From Baffinella frigidus (lineage: Eukaryota > Cryptophyceae > Cryptomonadales > Baffinellaceae): DNA of 19,325 nt. A model generated the notes under the pieces. The model was not told the origin of the DNA. It did no database searches and worked only from the letters and a program-made list of their open reading frames with translations. The stretch is from the NCBI GenBank assembly GCA_026770585.1, contig MU646792.1:28463-47787 (forward strand). The letters are read 5' to 3'. Within the stretch, counting starts at the first letter, position 1; each line of letters starts with the position of its first letter. Shown here piece after piece: positions 8,037-17,638 of the stretch. Made by a program: the position numbers and the translations under genes.

Positions 8037-8153
8037 CAGAGGTACCTCGCTCATAAGAAAGCGCCCCCCCCCTAGGACCGCCATAGGGCCCTAGGCATGG
8101 TCCTACTGTAGGGTCCTAGGAGGGGGCGGTTTCTTATGAGCGAGGTACCCCTG
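8037..8153. mobile_element. Family A foldback MITE, copy A5
   Basis: Begins CAGAGGTACCTCGCTCATAA, ends GAGCGAGGTACCCCTG, flanked by TA (8035-8036, 8154-8155). The core reads CCATAGGGCCCTAGGCATGG then CTACTGTAGGGTCCTAGG, as in copies A2 and A6. Confidence 0.88.
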
Positions 8154-8329
8154 TAGAGGTCTTAATTACAGGAACAGCACCCAGATGCGCACATTGCCTG
8201 CCCATATTGCCTGGGCTGGCTAGTCCCAGCGTGGTCCGTCATAGGGGCCCGGACGAGAACGAGAGAGTGAGAGAAGGGGAGAAGATTTATTACACACGAG
8301 TGGCGACAATCGTGCAGCGTGTTCATGTA

Positions 8330-8490
8330 CCACTAGATGTACCCGAGATTTAATGGGCACGAACCCCCCATAATCCTGGGTGTTGCAGATGAGTGTCTAC
8401 TGTACGTATCCTCCCCGCTCTCCGAAACGCGAACCCGAACCCTCACGCCATTTCCAGCACGATGCGGATCAGCTTGTTGCATCCTTAGGT
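8330..8490 (-). pseudogene. Duplicated 3' end of the ankyrin gene, fragment T3
   Basis: On the minus strand, KLIRIVLEMA and a stop codon (TGA at 8453-8455), then a 3' UTR, closely match the last codons and 3' UTR of the ankyrin gene (8740-8900). Shared UTR segments include GGATACGT-CAGTAGACACTC and ATCTGCAACACCCAGGATT. AATAAA of the original is ATTAAA here (8349-8354). A further minus-strand AATAAA lies at about 8285. Only about ten codons of the exon are preserved. Confidence 0.7.
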
Positions 8491-8508
8491 GCCCTTAGCG
8501 CCCAGATA

Positions 8509-8624
8509 CAGGGGTGCCTCACACATAAGAAAACGCCCCCCCTCTAGGACCACCATAGGGCCCTAGGCATGGTCCTACTGTAGGGTCCTACGGGGCGCGG
8601 TTTCTTATGCGCGCGGTACCCCTG
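8509..8624. mobile_element. Family A foldback MITE, copy A6
   Basis: Begins CAGGGGTGCCTCACACATAA and ends CGCGGTACCCCTG with TA on both sides (8507-8508, 8625-8626). It splits a dispersed repeat, since GCCCTTAGCGCCCAGATA precedes it. It therefore inserted after that repeat and the tandem 3'-end duplication were in place. Confidence 0.87.
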
Positions 8625-8691
8625 TAAGCGAATCTACTTTGGAGTCCTCATAACCTTGCATCCGTAGGTGCCCTTAGAGCCTAGATACCCA

Positions 8692-8748
8692 CACTCACGC
8701 CATCTGCAGCACGATGCGGATCAGTTCGGGGTTCAGAGCGCGCACTAG
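8692..8748 (-). pseudogene. Duplicated 3' end of the ankyrin gene, fragment T2
   Basis: The minus strand reads VRALNPELIRIVLQMA then TGA (8695-8697), clearly related to the end of the complete last exon (LEPELIRIVVEMA). It is fused directly to the end of the 3' UTR of that exon (CATCTAGTGCGCG), so only the last 16-18 codons are left. Confidence 0.65.
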
Positions 8749-8760
8749 ATGTACACGAAA

Positions 8761-8766
8761 TTTATT
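8761..8766 (-). terminator. Polyadenylation signal of the ankyrin gene
   Basis: AATAAA on the minus strand, 88 nt after the stop codon at 8854, similar to the 80-nt spacing in eL28. Confidence 0.6.
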
Positions 8767-8853
8767 GGGGCCAAAAGCCCAGAATCCTGGGTGTTGCAGA
8801 TGAGTGTCTACTGAACGTATCCTCCCCGCTCTCCGAAAACCGAACCCGAGCCC

Positions 8854-11800
8854 TCACGCCATCTCCACCACGATGCGGATGAGCTCGGGTTCCAGAAGGC
8901 GCACGCGCGACGCGGCGCCGAGGCGCTCCTGCATCCCCATCGCGAACGCGACGTGCTTTGCTCGCTGGTTCGCCACTTCGATCAGGAGCTTCACGACCTG
9001 TACCGATTGGGGGTTTAGGATTTTGGGTTCAGGGTTCAGGGTTCAGGGTTCAGGGTTCAGGGTGTAAGATTTTGCACCCGAGGGTTCCTACGTCAAACCC
9101 GGCCCACGATTGATCAAAGTCGGCCGTGTTTTAGGGACGGACAGACGTGGAATGGAGGGATCGGAGCTAGCACAGCACAGATACGCACGAAAACACACAT
9201 ACTAGTGGCATCTCGAGTCCCAGAACCCCCACTCCTCGAGGAACATACAGTAGGCTTGTCCCTGTGACTCCACGGCGCCCCTAGGGGGGATCTACCGCCT
9301 TGAAACGTTTTTTGTATTATTATCCCAAGGAAATTTCACCGGAGGGGGGGGGGCGGGCATCAATACGGGCAAGGGAAAGTTACATTGTGAAGCACGGCTG
9401 AAGACGAATCCCGAATGCAGGAACCCGCCCCCCCCCCCCTAAGCCCATCGTAGAGTCCTGAGGATAGGCCCATCGTGGGGCCCTAGGGCTGCGGGTTGTT
9501 GTATTCGAGATACCCGTGCACGTGTTCAAACGCTACCGACGCAAATTAAGGGTAGCGAAGCCTACCGTTTTTGACCACGGTAGGCCGGAGGGCTCCCTAG
9601 ACGAGGTTTTACAAAGGGGCCCTACGGCCCACCATAGTCAAGACCGAAGCCTGTACTAACCCGAATTTAACGAGGTAGTTTTTGACGTAATGCACAGGTC
9701 AAATCCTAGTTCTGACTCACTCAACACGGGGGCTGATCATTCTGAAAAGCCTGGGAGTTGATTTCCCGTTTTTTTGGTACTAATTCGTTGCCTTTTGGTT
9801 TCACCTGGCGGCGCTGTTGGGAGCGAGGTTTGCACGCTATCTTCCCCGGCACGTAACCACGCATCATGTGTCTTTCAATTTTGTACACAGGTTGAGGGCG
9901 TTTCGGGTTTCGGGTCAGGGTGGTTTAGGATTCAGGGTTTAGGGTTTACGGTTTGGGTTTACGGTTGAGGGTTTAGGGTATGGGGCTTGGGGTGTAGGGT
10001 TCAGGTAATGTGGGGTGTAGGGTGTGGGGTGTAGGGTTCAGGTGTAGGGTTCAAGGTTTGCGGTTTAAGGGTTGGACCTGACAGTGCGCGATGGAGAGAG
10101 CCACCCTACACCCTGAACCCAAACCTTAAACCTTAAAATGTTAAGTAACGTTCCTCGTGCTTTGGAGAGCGCTGCCCACCGCGACAAAAGTCGAGAGTGG
10201 AACGTCTCGAAGCAATCGTGGAACCTCTGTTAAATTGAAGTAACGGTGGATTTCGACCTCTCGGCGATTGATGGAGGTTAACCAGCACCCTGGCTGATCC
10301 CTCGCCATGAACCCAGCCGTCTGCCCTTGGCCGTTCCTAACCTGCTTTTGGGTGTCGGGTTTAGGTTGCAGGGTTTCGGGTTTCGGGTTGCTGGTGTAGG
10401 TTGAGGTTCGAGGTTTATGGTTCAGGGTTCAGTGTTGAGGGTTGAGGGTTAAGGGTTTGGGAGTTTAGGTTTTGGTTTCGGGTTCAGGGTTCAGGGTTCA
10501 GGGTTCAGGGGTTACGGTTCAGAGGTTTGGGATCAAGAGTTCAGGTTCAGGGTTTGAGGTTCAGTGTTTCGGGTTTCGGGTTGCAGATGCAGGGTTTCGG
10601 GTTTCGGTTTCGGGGTTAGGTTTAGGTTTAGGTTTGAGGTTCAGGGTTGAGGGTTCAGGGTTCAGGGTTCAGAGTTCAGGGTTTGGTGTTGTGGGTTTTG
10701 GGCTCAGGGTTCAGGGTTCAGGGTTGGGGTTGAAGGGTTTGGGGTTTAGGGTTTAGGGTTCAGGGTTAGTTAGGGTTTCGGGTTTCGGGCTTCAGGTGCA
10801 GGGTTTCAGGTTGAGGGTGTCTGGTTTAGGTTCAGGTTGGAGGTTTAGGGTTCAGGGTTCATGTTTCAGGGTTTAGGGTTTGGGGTTTTAGGTTCAGAGT
10901 AAAGGGTTCGGGGTTCCGGGTTCAGGGGTTAGGGTTCAGAGGTCTGGGGTTGAGAGTCCAGGGTTCAGGGTTGAGGGTTTGCGGTGTTGGGTTTCGGGTT
11001 TCGGGTGCAAAGTTTCGGATTTCAGGGTTTGGGTTTATGGTTTCGGGTTGAGGGTGGGGTTGTAGTGTTTAGGTTTTAGAGTTTAGGGTCCAGGTTTTAA
11101 GTTTGAGGTTTTGAGGTGGAGGTTTAGGGTTTAGGGTTCAGGATTCAGGGTTTTGAGGTCCAGGGTTCAGGGTTTGGGGTTTGGGGGTTAGGGTTTAGGG
11201 TGTAGAGTTCAGAGTTCAGATTTGAGATTGAAGTTGAGGATTGGGGTTTATGGTTCATGGTTCAGGGTTGAGGGTTCAGGGTTTATGGTTTATGGTCTAG
11301 GGTGTGACCCTCCCGTCGGCCCCAGCGTTGAGCAGCACCCTGACCGCTTCCACATGCCCCCCCCGAGCAGCCGCATGCAGCGCCGTGCCTTCCACCACAT
11401 CGCACGCTTCTGCGAAATCCGCCCCCGCCCCCAGAAGGGTGCGTACCATAATCTCTTGACCTGGTTCAGGTTTGAGGGTTTAGCGTTTCGGGTTTCGGGT
11501 TTCGGGTTTCGGGATTCGGGATTCTGGTTTATGGTTTATGGTTTATGTTTTATGGTTTAGGGTGTATGGTTAAGGGTTTATGATTTTGGGGTTCGGTGTT
11601 CGGATTTCGGGTTTACGGTGTAGGGCTTAGGGTCTCTACCGCCCTTCGCCGCGTAGAGCAGCGGCGTCATTCCGTCGAGGCTCTTCGCTGAAGCGTCCGC
11701 CCCCGCGGCAAGCAGCATCCGCACCACCCCCGCGTGCCCTGCGCGGCCTCCACGCGCAGCGGCATGCAGCGCGGTACCCCCTGCGTCGCACGATGCCGCC

Positions 11801-13107
11801 ACGTCCGCCCCCGCCTCCAGCAGCATCTGCACCAGGCCCACGTCACCTCCCTCCGCGCCCGAATGCAGAACCGTGACCCCGGTTTGGTTGGTGGCGCCCA
11901 CGTCCGCCCCCGCCTCCAGCAGGAGTGTCACCGCCTGCAGACACGCACCCTTTGCCGCGGAGTGCAGCACTGTTGATCCGTCGTTACACCTCGCTGCCGG
12001 GTCCGCCCCCGCATCCAGCAGTATCTCGAAGATCTCATCCCAGCCCCCCGCTGCAGATTCATGCAGCGGCGTCGAACCATCGTCGCACGTCGCCGAGTGG
12101 TCAGCGCCGGCGATGAGCAGCATTCGCACGCCCAATTCCCAACCAACCCCAATCGCGTCCCAGAGCGGCGAAGTCCCCGTGTCATCCTTAGCGGACGGGT
12201 TCGCTCCCGCATCCAGGAGTATCCGAAGCATGACGGTGTTTTTACGCTCCGCAACAAAATGCGTTAAAGTGTTGTTGTTGTAGCCCCTAGCATCAACGTC
12301 CGCACCACCCTCGACGAGAACACGCAGAATATCCTCCTTGAAGTCATTCTCACTGTCCGCAGCGAGCAAGATGAGGGGGGTTTTGTGTGGGTCCGCGCCC
12401 TGCCCTGACGGGTCAGCGCCGCCGGCAACCAGCATCCGCGCGATCCCCACACTGAGAGCCTGATCAGACGTCACCGCTTCGTACAGGGGTGTCACGCCCA
12501 TGTTGTCCATGGCTGTCGCGTCCGCCCCCGATTCCAGAAGCCATTTGGTGGCGCCCCCGTGACCCTGTTTTGCAGCTTCATGCAGCGGCGTCCGCCCGTC
12601 GTGGTCCCTCGCTGAAGGGTCAGCCCCCGCATCCAGCAGGTTCGCGGCGGTTTCTTGACGGCCACGCTCACCGGCGTTCTCATCTCGCAGAAAAAGATGA
12701 AGCGGGGTTCTCCCAGTGCGGTCAGCAGCACTCGGGTCCGCCCCCGCCACCAACATGAGCCTCAAGGAATAGTCGCAGTCTTGCTCTGCCGCCTCGTGAA
12801 GCGGGGTCCGTCCGGCGTTGTTGGTTGCAGCCACCAGGTCCGGCGCTGCCGCCAGTCCCTCCAGCAGCAGAAGGACCACCCGAATATGGCCATCCGTGGC
12901 CGCTTGGTGCAGCAGCGTAGTTCCATCGCTGCTCGTCGCATAGACGTCAATCCCAAGCTCGTCGAGAAGGTCCAACCGCTCCTGGTTGATCCACAGGGCC
13001 ACTGCGCTTTCGTCCTTCACAGCTGCAAGTCTTTGATCGAGATTTGCCAAGATGGGGCCGAAGCCCGGATCCACCGCGCCCATCTTCTCCGGAGAGGTCT
13101 CCTCCAT
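8854..13107 (-). CDS. Ankyrin-repeat protein, three exons, about 587 residues
   Basis: Exons on the minus strand are 13107-11640, 11460-11309 and 8997-8854. Phases match (1 then 0), and the first join restores an ankyrin repeat (PLLYAAKGG-QEIMVRTLLGAGAD). About 14 ankyrin repeats follow one another from about residue 58, with motifs such as GRTPLHEAA, DGSTPLHESA and TALHAAARGG and helix ends LLLEAGADV. The last exon (VVKLLIEVANQRAKHV, then FAMGMQERLG and LEPELIRIVVEMA) is a non-ankyrin tail. Ankyrin repeats bind partner proteins; no enzymatic domain is seen, so the partner is unknown. The start chosen is MEETSPEKMG, because the frame upstream is not protein-like and a TTGCAG acceptor lies at about 13140, suggesting a 5' UTR intron. 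The second donor (GTCACA) is non-standard, and half a repeat is missing at that join, so an exon may be hidden in the 2.3-kb intron. Confidence 0.82.
8998..11308 (-). repeat. Large intron of the ankyrin gene: minisatellite and degraded elements
   Basis: Telomere-like repeat, G-rich on plus and C-rich on the sense strand, fills about 9010-9065, 9895-10080 and 10350-11305. Between arrays, 9330-9530 holds poly-G/poly-C tracts and a degraded family A-like end (GTATTCGAGATACCCGTGCA), and 9560-9585 is a hairpin (GCCTACCG...CGGTAGGC). A short stretch at 10104-10140 has the opposite orientation. Open frames rich in Gly-Phe-Arg-Val are translations of the repeat. No further exon was recognised. Confidence 0.75.
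11461..11639 (-). repeat. Telomere-like minisatellite forming complete intron 1 of the ankyrin gene
   Basis: The 179-nt intron starts GTAGAGACCCTAAGCCCTAC and ends CCTGAACCAG on the sense strand; between them are only CCCTAAA/CCCGAAA/CATAAAC variants. Removal restores the ankyrin frame and motif exactly, which is strong evidence that it is spliced. Confidence 0.85.
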
Positions 13108-14006
13108 ATCCGTCGATCCGCGAGTCTTCCCGCGTTTCCTGCAAGATACACCAGGGGCTGGATTGTGAAAACAGGAGCTTGAAGCTACGCCACGCAGCGA
13201 AATCCAGCCTGCTATTTTGACCAACATGCTCCAGGTCTTGTGTGGGGACCCCGGCTAGAGAGGCTGCGGCTGCCCTCGGGAATTGTCTCCCTACATCAAG
13301 CTCCAAGCATGCAGACCTTGTCGCCGATACAGAAGCACGGAGCTGCCGTTGATCTCACGCCTTCCCGCGCTTTTCCGGTCTCCCTGCAACCGACAACAAA
13401 GTGTTTTGTTCAAAGCCATGGGAGCGGGCGCCAAGTGCGTGCAGCTACGCTGCGCCAACGAATACAGCCCGGTGACTTCACGGACAGGTTCTGCGGCTTG
13501 CAGACCCAGGCTGCCAGACTCAGAAAGCCGCACACCGAGAGCGGTTTCAGCTGCCAGAAGCTGTCTCCTCACAGGCCCAGGCGGTCACACCCTCTCCAGC
13601 CTTCTCTCGATCCAGCACATGCGATCGCCTCCGCACCACCGCACAGCGCTCGGCACACCCGACCTCTCTATGAAAAAGGTTGTTCTGCGTGTGTGGAGAC
13701 CCTCTCTGCGAAGCGCGCTGCTGGTGGGCTGTGAGGGGCGTCAAAACGACGAAGACCGAAAATCGGGCCGTGCAGGGGCCTGGGGCGCCGCCGCGTGCTC
13801 TTTGGTCGGGCAGATGTGCGGGATGGTACCTCAAGACTGCGTGAGCACCGTTGACTGCGCTCTCAGCTCCCCCCAGGACCCTCCAGCCGCCCGTCGTTCC
13901 CTGGCGTGAAACAAAAACCAAGACCGGAAAGATCTGGCACTTGAGTTGAGCCACCTTGTTTTGGAAGCCTTCCTCCCAGGTCAAAGTGCTGAGGTCAGAA
14001 ATCGGC
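13108..14006. other. Region between divergent ankyrin and plastid-protein genes
   Basis: About 900 bp without a gene I can support. A plus-strand frame from the ATG at about 13418 (MGAGAKCVQLRCANEY) is open and mildly protein-like, but no splice context or family was found. The left end probably contains a 5' UTR exon and intron of the ankyrin gene (acceptor TTGCAG at about 13140 on minus). Confidence 0.35.
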
Positions 14007-17000
14007 ATGCTCCGGTTTCTGCTTACAGTGGCGCTCTGCGCCTCCGCCGACGCCTTTTCCGTCGCGCCCTCCGCCCTTGACCTGCGCGCCCCCGTCCAGA
14101 TCTGCTCCGTACGCCCCCCCCCCCACCGCTCATCGAGACACAGCTTGTTGCACCGTGTGCGTGGAACCTTGGAAAGCGCCGACCGCTTGCTGTTTCACAC
14201 TTTGTCATGCCACGTGTCTCATCTGGGAATCCATCTCTCTCTCTTGTGAACGGGAGGAATTGGAATGCAGGCTCGCCGCGTGCCGCGGCACGGGGCCCTT
14301 CGAATGGCAGACAAGGAGCCTCGGGCGGAGGGTGATGTGTCCGGGTCCTCACCAGTTCCAGGTGAGGACGATACCCACCATTCCCTTTTGAGTACTGGTG
14401 TCAACGGTCAGCGCAAGTCTGCGCTTCAAGATTCGGAAATAACCAGCGAGGGTCGCTGCCGCAACGTCGAAATCACCCGCGAGAAGCCATGCGGCGCATG
14501 CTCTGCCTCGGTGCCTGGCCACAGAAAACACTCGCCCGCGTTCGACAGCTGCGCACCTGGGGTCAAACGGCACCAACGGACGAGACACGACCCGCATTCT
14601 AGCCCAGCCTAGCTATGCCACCCTTGGGTTGACAGACTTTTCTGCTTTTGACATGCTGGGTTTGCGGTAAAAATCCGTCAACTCTGGACCGGCAAAGAGC
14701 CCGGGCTCACTGTTTTTTTGAAGAATTAGCATGTGTCCGCAGGGTAGCTTTCCCCTCTCCTCCCTTCTCATCCGGGAACATCCTTTAATTAAAAGAAAAT
14801 GGGCAACGAAATGTACTACACAAATGCTTGGATATTACCGGTAGGAGCCTTATATGAAGTGAATTCCGTTGCCCATTTTCGTTTAACTAAGTCATGTTCC
14901 CGGATAAGTGCGGGCGCAGAGTCGGCGCAATCTCTACACCCTCTACCCTACACCCCAACCTGAACCCTGAACCCGCCGTAAACCCTAAACCAGATTTCGT
15001 AAACAAGAGCCAGGATAGCTGGTGGTCGCGGAACCGTTTGGTAAATCCCAAACCACACACCCTGCAGCTTTAACCTCAAACCCTAAACCATAAACCCTGA
15101 ACCCTAAACCCTAAACCCTGAACCCTCAACTTTGAACCCGAAACCCGAAACCCTAAACCCTAAACCCCAAACCTCGAACCCCAGACCCTGCACCCCAAAC
15201 CATAAACCCTAAAACCTAAACCCTAGACCCTAAACCCTGGACCCTGAACCTTAAACTCTAAACCTTAAACCCTAAACCCAAAACCCTAAACCATAAACCC
15301 CAAACCCTACACCAGGAAGAGATCGCGAAGAAGCCGGGCGAGTACGACAGCGAGGCGCCGTACTTCCCCGAAACCCGAAAACTGACATCCGAAACCCCAT
15401 TCGAAACCCCGAGCCCCAAACCCTCAACCTTGAACCCAGAACGAAAGCTGAAACCCGAAACCCGAAATCCCATACCACAATCCCCAAGCAAGAAACCTGA
15501 CGCCCGAAGCCACACACCACACACCACACACACACAGACCCCAAACCCCACACCGCGAACCACAATATCGGTGTATTAAGTTCAAACTCGCCGGCCCAAA
15601 GTCCATCTCGCCGACTCAAGGAACTATTTCATCCCATTTTACCACGGGTTCTTAAGGTAAACGCAGAGTGGTATCCATGGCTGGACCCTGGGACATAGGG
15701 GTGAATTTCTGGCCGGCCAGGCCAGATTTTTTTTGATAACTGTTTTCATTTAAAACGTTGGAATCAATGAAAAGTATCCCACGAATGCTTTAATATTACC
15801 AGCAAAGAGCATTCTGCATAGTAGATTTCATGGCCCATATGTTTTGAATTAAATCAGGTTTCATATCAGATTGTTTACCGTTTGTGTGTATGGGTTGCAG
15901 GGGCGAATGTCTGGCTGGGGAGGGTAACCGCGTCCCTTGGTTGCAGGGGAGACTTTCTGGCGGGGGCGGACCGCATGAAGCCTGAGGACTCTAGTCCCAG
16001 TGAAGAGCTCACTGGGATAGAAAAGTGGCAGCGTACCATGGTGAGGAAGCCCCCCGCTGTGGGGTGTTGGGTATCGGGTTCGTCGAGCGGGAACAGTTCA
16101 TGATCCACGGATTGATTGGAGGGGTTCTCTACTTCGATCTTGTGTGGAAACCTTTTTGTTTTGAAACATTTCGGCAATGGAATGCTACTACAGAGAACGA
16201 TCTTTACTTCTAATATCAAAGCAAACGTGCAGTAATTTTCATTGGTGTTTTTTTTGAACAAAAATAGTGCGGGGGCATCTCGCGGGGGCCGATCTGATAC
16301 AAAACCTGATTTAATCCAAAGTATCTTGACACTGAAGTTCACTACACAGAACGATCTTTACTAGTAATATTCAAGCATTCGTGTCGTAATATTCATTGGT
16401 CCCAAATAATTCAAATTTAGTTTTCGCATACAATCTATGTGCAGTGGTCGGCGGTGGGATCTGTGGGTAGGGGGTTACTCCGCTGGGAACATTATTTCCC
16501 ACGTCGATGAATATCCCTTGAGTGGCGATGGGGTCATATTAAACCCCCAGAAGGTTGAAGGCCTCTACGTGTGGCCCAGGTAGGAGCGTATCAGGCTACT
16601 CGCCACTCACGGAGTACTGATCGGAGGGTGTGCGTGCGTGCTCTCTCTCCCCCTCTCTATCTCTCTCGCTCCCTCTTTCTCTCTCTCTCGCTCCCTCTCT
16701 CTCTCTCGCAGGGGCCAATCTACATTCTGCGGTCCTCGGGGGGATTCATCGCCGCCGGGTTCGTTGACTACTTCCTTCTTGGCAACCCCGGTGCACCCCT
16801 GCACCGTGAACCGTGAAACCCCTAAAGTGGAAACCTGTAACCCTCAGTTCTAAACCCTGCCTGCACCCTGAACCCTAAATCCCAAACTGAATTCTGTTCC
16901 GCAACCCTTATCGCTGGAACCCTATACCCTCAACCCTCTACCCTCTACCCTGAATCCTGAACCCTAAACCTCGCACCCTGAACCCTGCACCCCGAACCCA

Positions 17001-17604
17001 GATCTCTGAAAATTGACCCTGAACCCTGAACCCTGCACCCTGCACCCTGCACCCTGAACCCTGAACCCTGAACCCTGGTGCAACCCCACACCCGAAACCC
17101 GAAACCCGAAACCCGAAACCCGAATCGAAACGCCCTTCACCCTACACCCTCCATCCGTGCTAAACACTTCCATCTATCTTCTCCAATTCCGGCAACCACA
17201 CAGGGGTTACGAAGGGATATCCCGGTCGATTCTGGCCACCTTTCCGTTACCGTATCCGTAGGAACCCCCCCCATGTCCCAACGGTATTTCGCCTACCGTA
17301 ATGTCCTACGGATGATCACGCATGGATTATTCACGAAATTCCAGAGGACTACCATATTGTATCCTAGCGCATTGGTGCGCTGCCAGCAGCCTTGCTCTGG
17401 CTCCTTCTTCTTTTTCTTTATTACTCTCGATGCAGGTCCTCAATGAGGCCCTTGAGCCTTGAGTTGAGGGATACAAAAGTGCTCGGGCGTGTGCTCTCAG
17501 TGCTCTGACGTCAGCGCTGACGTTCTCTCTCTGCTCCAGGCCGTCCACACTCTGAAGACACCCTTGGAGCCCTTGGACTCACCCTTGGAGCCCTTTTCCC
17601 CTGA
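14007..17604 (+). CDS. Probable plastid-targeted membrane protein, six to seven small exons
   Basis: Proposed exons: 14007-14108, 14271-14361, 14994-15040, 15316-15359, 15947-16040, 16712-16790 and 17540-17604. All joins are in phase (173 residues). Exon 1 is a signal peptide, MLRFLLTVALCASADA, followed by FSVAPSALDLRAP; Phe after the predicted cleavage site is the hallmark of secondary red plastid import. Exon 2 resembles a transit peptide ending near GALRMADKE. The mature part reads FVNKSQDSWWSRNRL, EEIAKKPGEYDSEAP, then SEELTGIEKWQRTM and a hydrophobic stretch in exon 6 (GGFIAAGFVDYFLLG), a likely membrane helix. Several splice sites are good (donors GTGAGG twice, GTAAAT; acceptors after pyrimidine tracts or minisatellite). 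The 3' end is least certain: exon 7 reads RPHSEDTLGALGL with a repeated TLGAL, and the terminal exon at 19198 is an alternative. I do not recognise the family. Confidence 0.6.
14771..14904. mobile_element. Family D foldback element, diverged copy
   Basis: Ends TCCGGGAACA and TGTTCCCGGA are inverted, with TA on the right and CA on the left. Inner arms (AAAATGGGCAACG / CGTTGCCCATTTT) pair. The loop TACTACACAAATGCTTGGAT resembles the loop of the copy at 1417. It lies in intron 2 of the plastid-protein gene. Confidence 0.7.
15041..15315 (+). repeat. Telomere-like minisatellite forming a complete intron
   Basis: Starts at donor GTAAATCCC and ends ACCCTACACCAG before the exon at 15316. Between them are CCCTAAA, CCCTGAA, CCCGAAA and CCATAAA variants with little else. 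Related repeat also precedes the 14994 exon (14936-14993) and follows the 15316 exon (15362-15560). Confidence 0.75.
15727..15870. mobile_element. Family D foldback element, reverse-oriented copy
   Basis: CACGAATGCTTTAATATTAC and flanking sequence match the family D loop. Its reverse complement aligns with the copy at 16291-16435 (TCTGATA--AAACCTGATTTAAT, then GTAATATT-AAGCATTCGTG). It lies in intron 4 of the plastid-protein gene. Confidence 0.65.
16141..16272. mobile_element. Family D foldback element, diverged copy
   Basis: Contains CTACTACAGAGAACGATC, TTTACTTCTAATATCAAAGC and GTAATTTTCATTGG, the family D centre, with partly pairing arms (CTTTTTGTTTTGAA / TTGAACAAAAATAG). It lies in intron 5 of the plastid-protein gene. 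Confidence 0.6.
16291..16435. mobile_element. Family D foldback element, diverged copy
   Basis: Contains CACTACACAGAACGATCTTT, ACTAGTAATATTCAAGCATT and CGTGTCGTAATATTCATTG. It is adjacent to the previous copy in the same intron, so two related elements lie nearly end to end. Confidence 0.65.
16638..16711 (+). repeat. CT microsatellite acting as a polypyrimidine tract
   Basis: A nearly pure pyrimidine tract (CTCTCTCTCGCTCCC...) runs into the CGCAG acceptor of the exon at 16712. It is unusually long for a splice-site tract. Confidence 0.75.
16810..17150 (+). repeat. Telomere-like minisatellite, C-rich strand on plus
   Basis: Mostly CCCTGAA and CCCTGCA variants, then a run of CCCGAAA units at 17088-17125. 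It lies in the intron after the exon at 16712. Reverse-strand frames translate to Gly-Phe-Arg-Val repeats and are not genes. Confidence 0.85.
17201..17352. mobile_element. Family C element, copy C1 (diverged ends)
   Basis: Shares TTTCCGTTACCGTATCCGTA, GGAACCCCCC and the terminal GAAGGGAT with copy C2 at 17639. The right end is decayed, so inverted repeats are barely recognisable. Confidence 0.5.
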
Positions 17605-17638
17605 GGCGGGCCCGTCCAGGACCCCGTCCTCACACACA

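Noticed and set aside
4618-8624. CRISPR-like array, because similar repeats recur
   Set aside because: The repeats are long, palindromic, irregularly spaced and TA-flanked, in a eukaryotic intron-containing region.
9421-9520. A seventh complete family A element
   Set aside because: Only the right end is recognisable; the left end does not pair and no flanking TA pair was found, so it is noted only as a degraded fragment.
10472-10756. Open frames of repeated Gly-Phe-Arg-Val/Gly-Ser-Gly, also at 11222-11560, 15258-15619 and 16964-17173
   Set aside because: They are translations of the telomere-like minisatellite, occur wherever the repeat drifts in phase, and have no non-repeat domain.
11734-12283. 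Plus-strand open frames opposite the ankyrin exon
   Set aside because: They are shadows of the GC-rich, repetitive ankyrin coding sequence on the minus strand.
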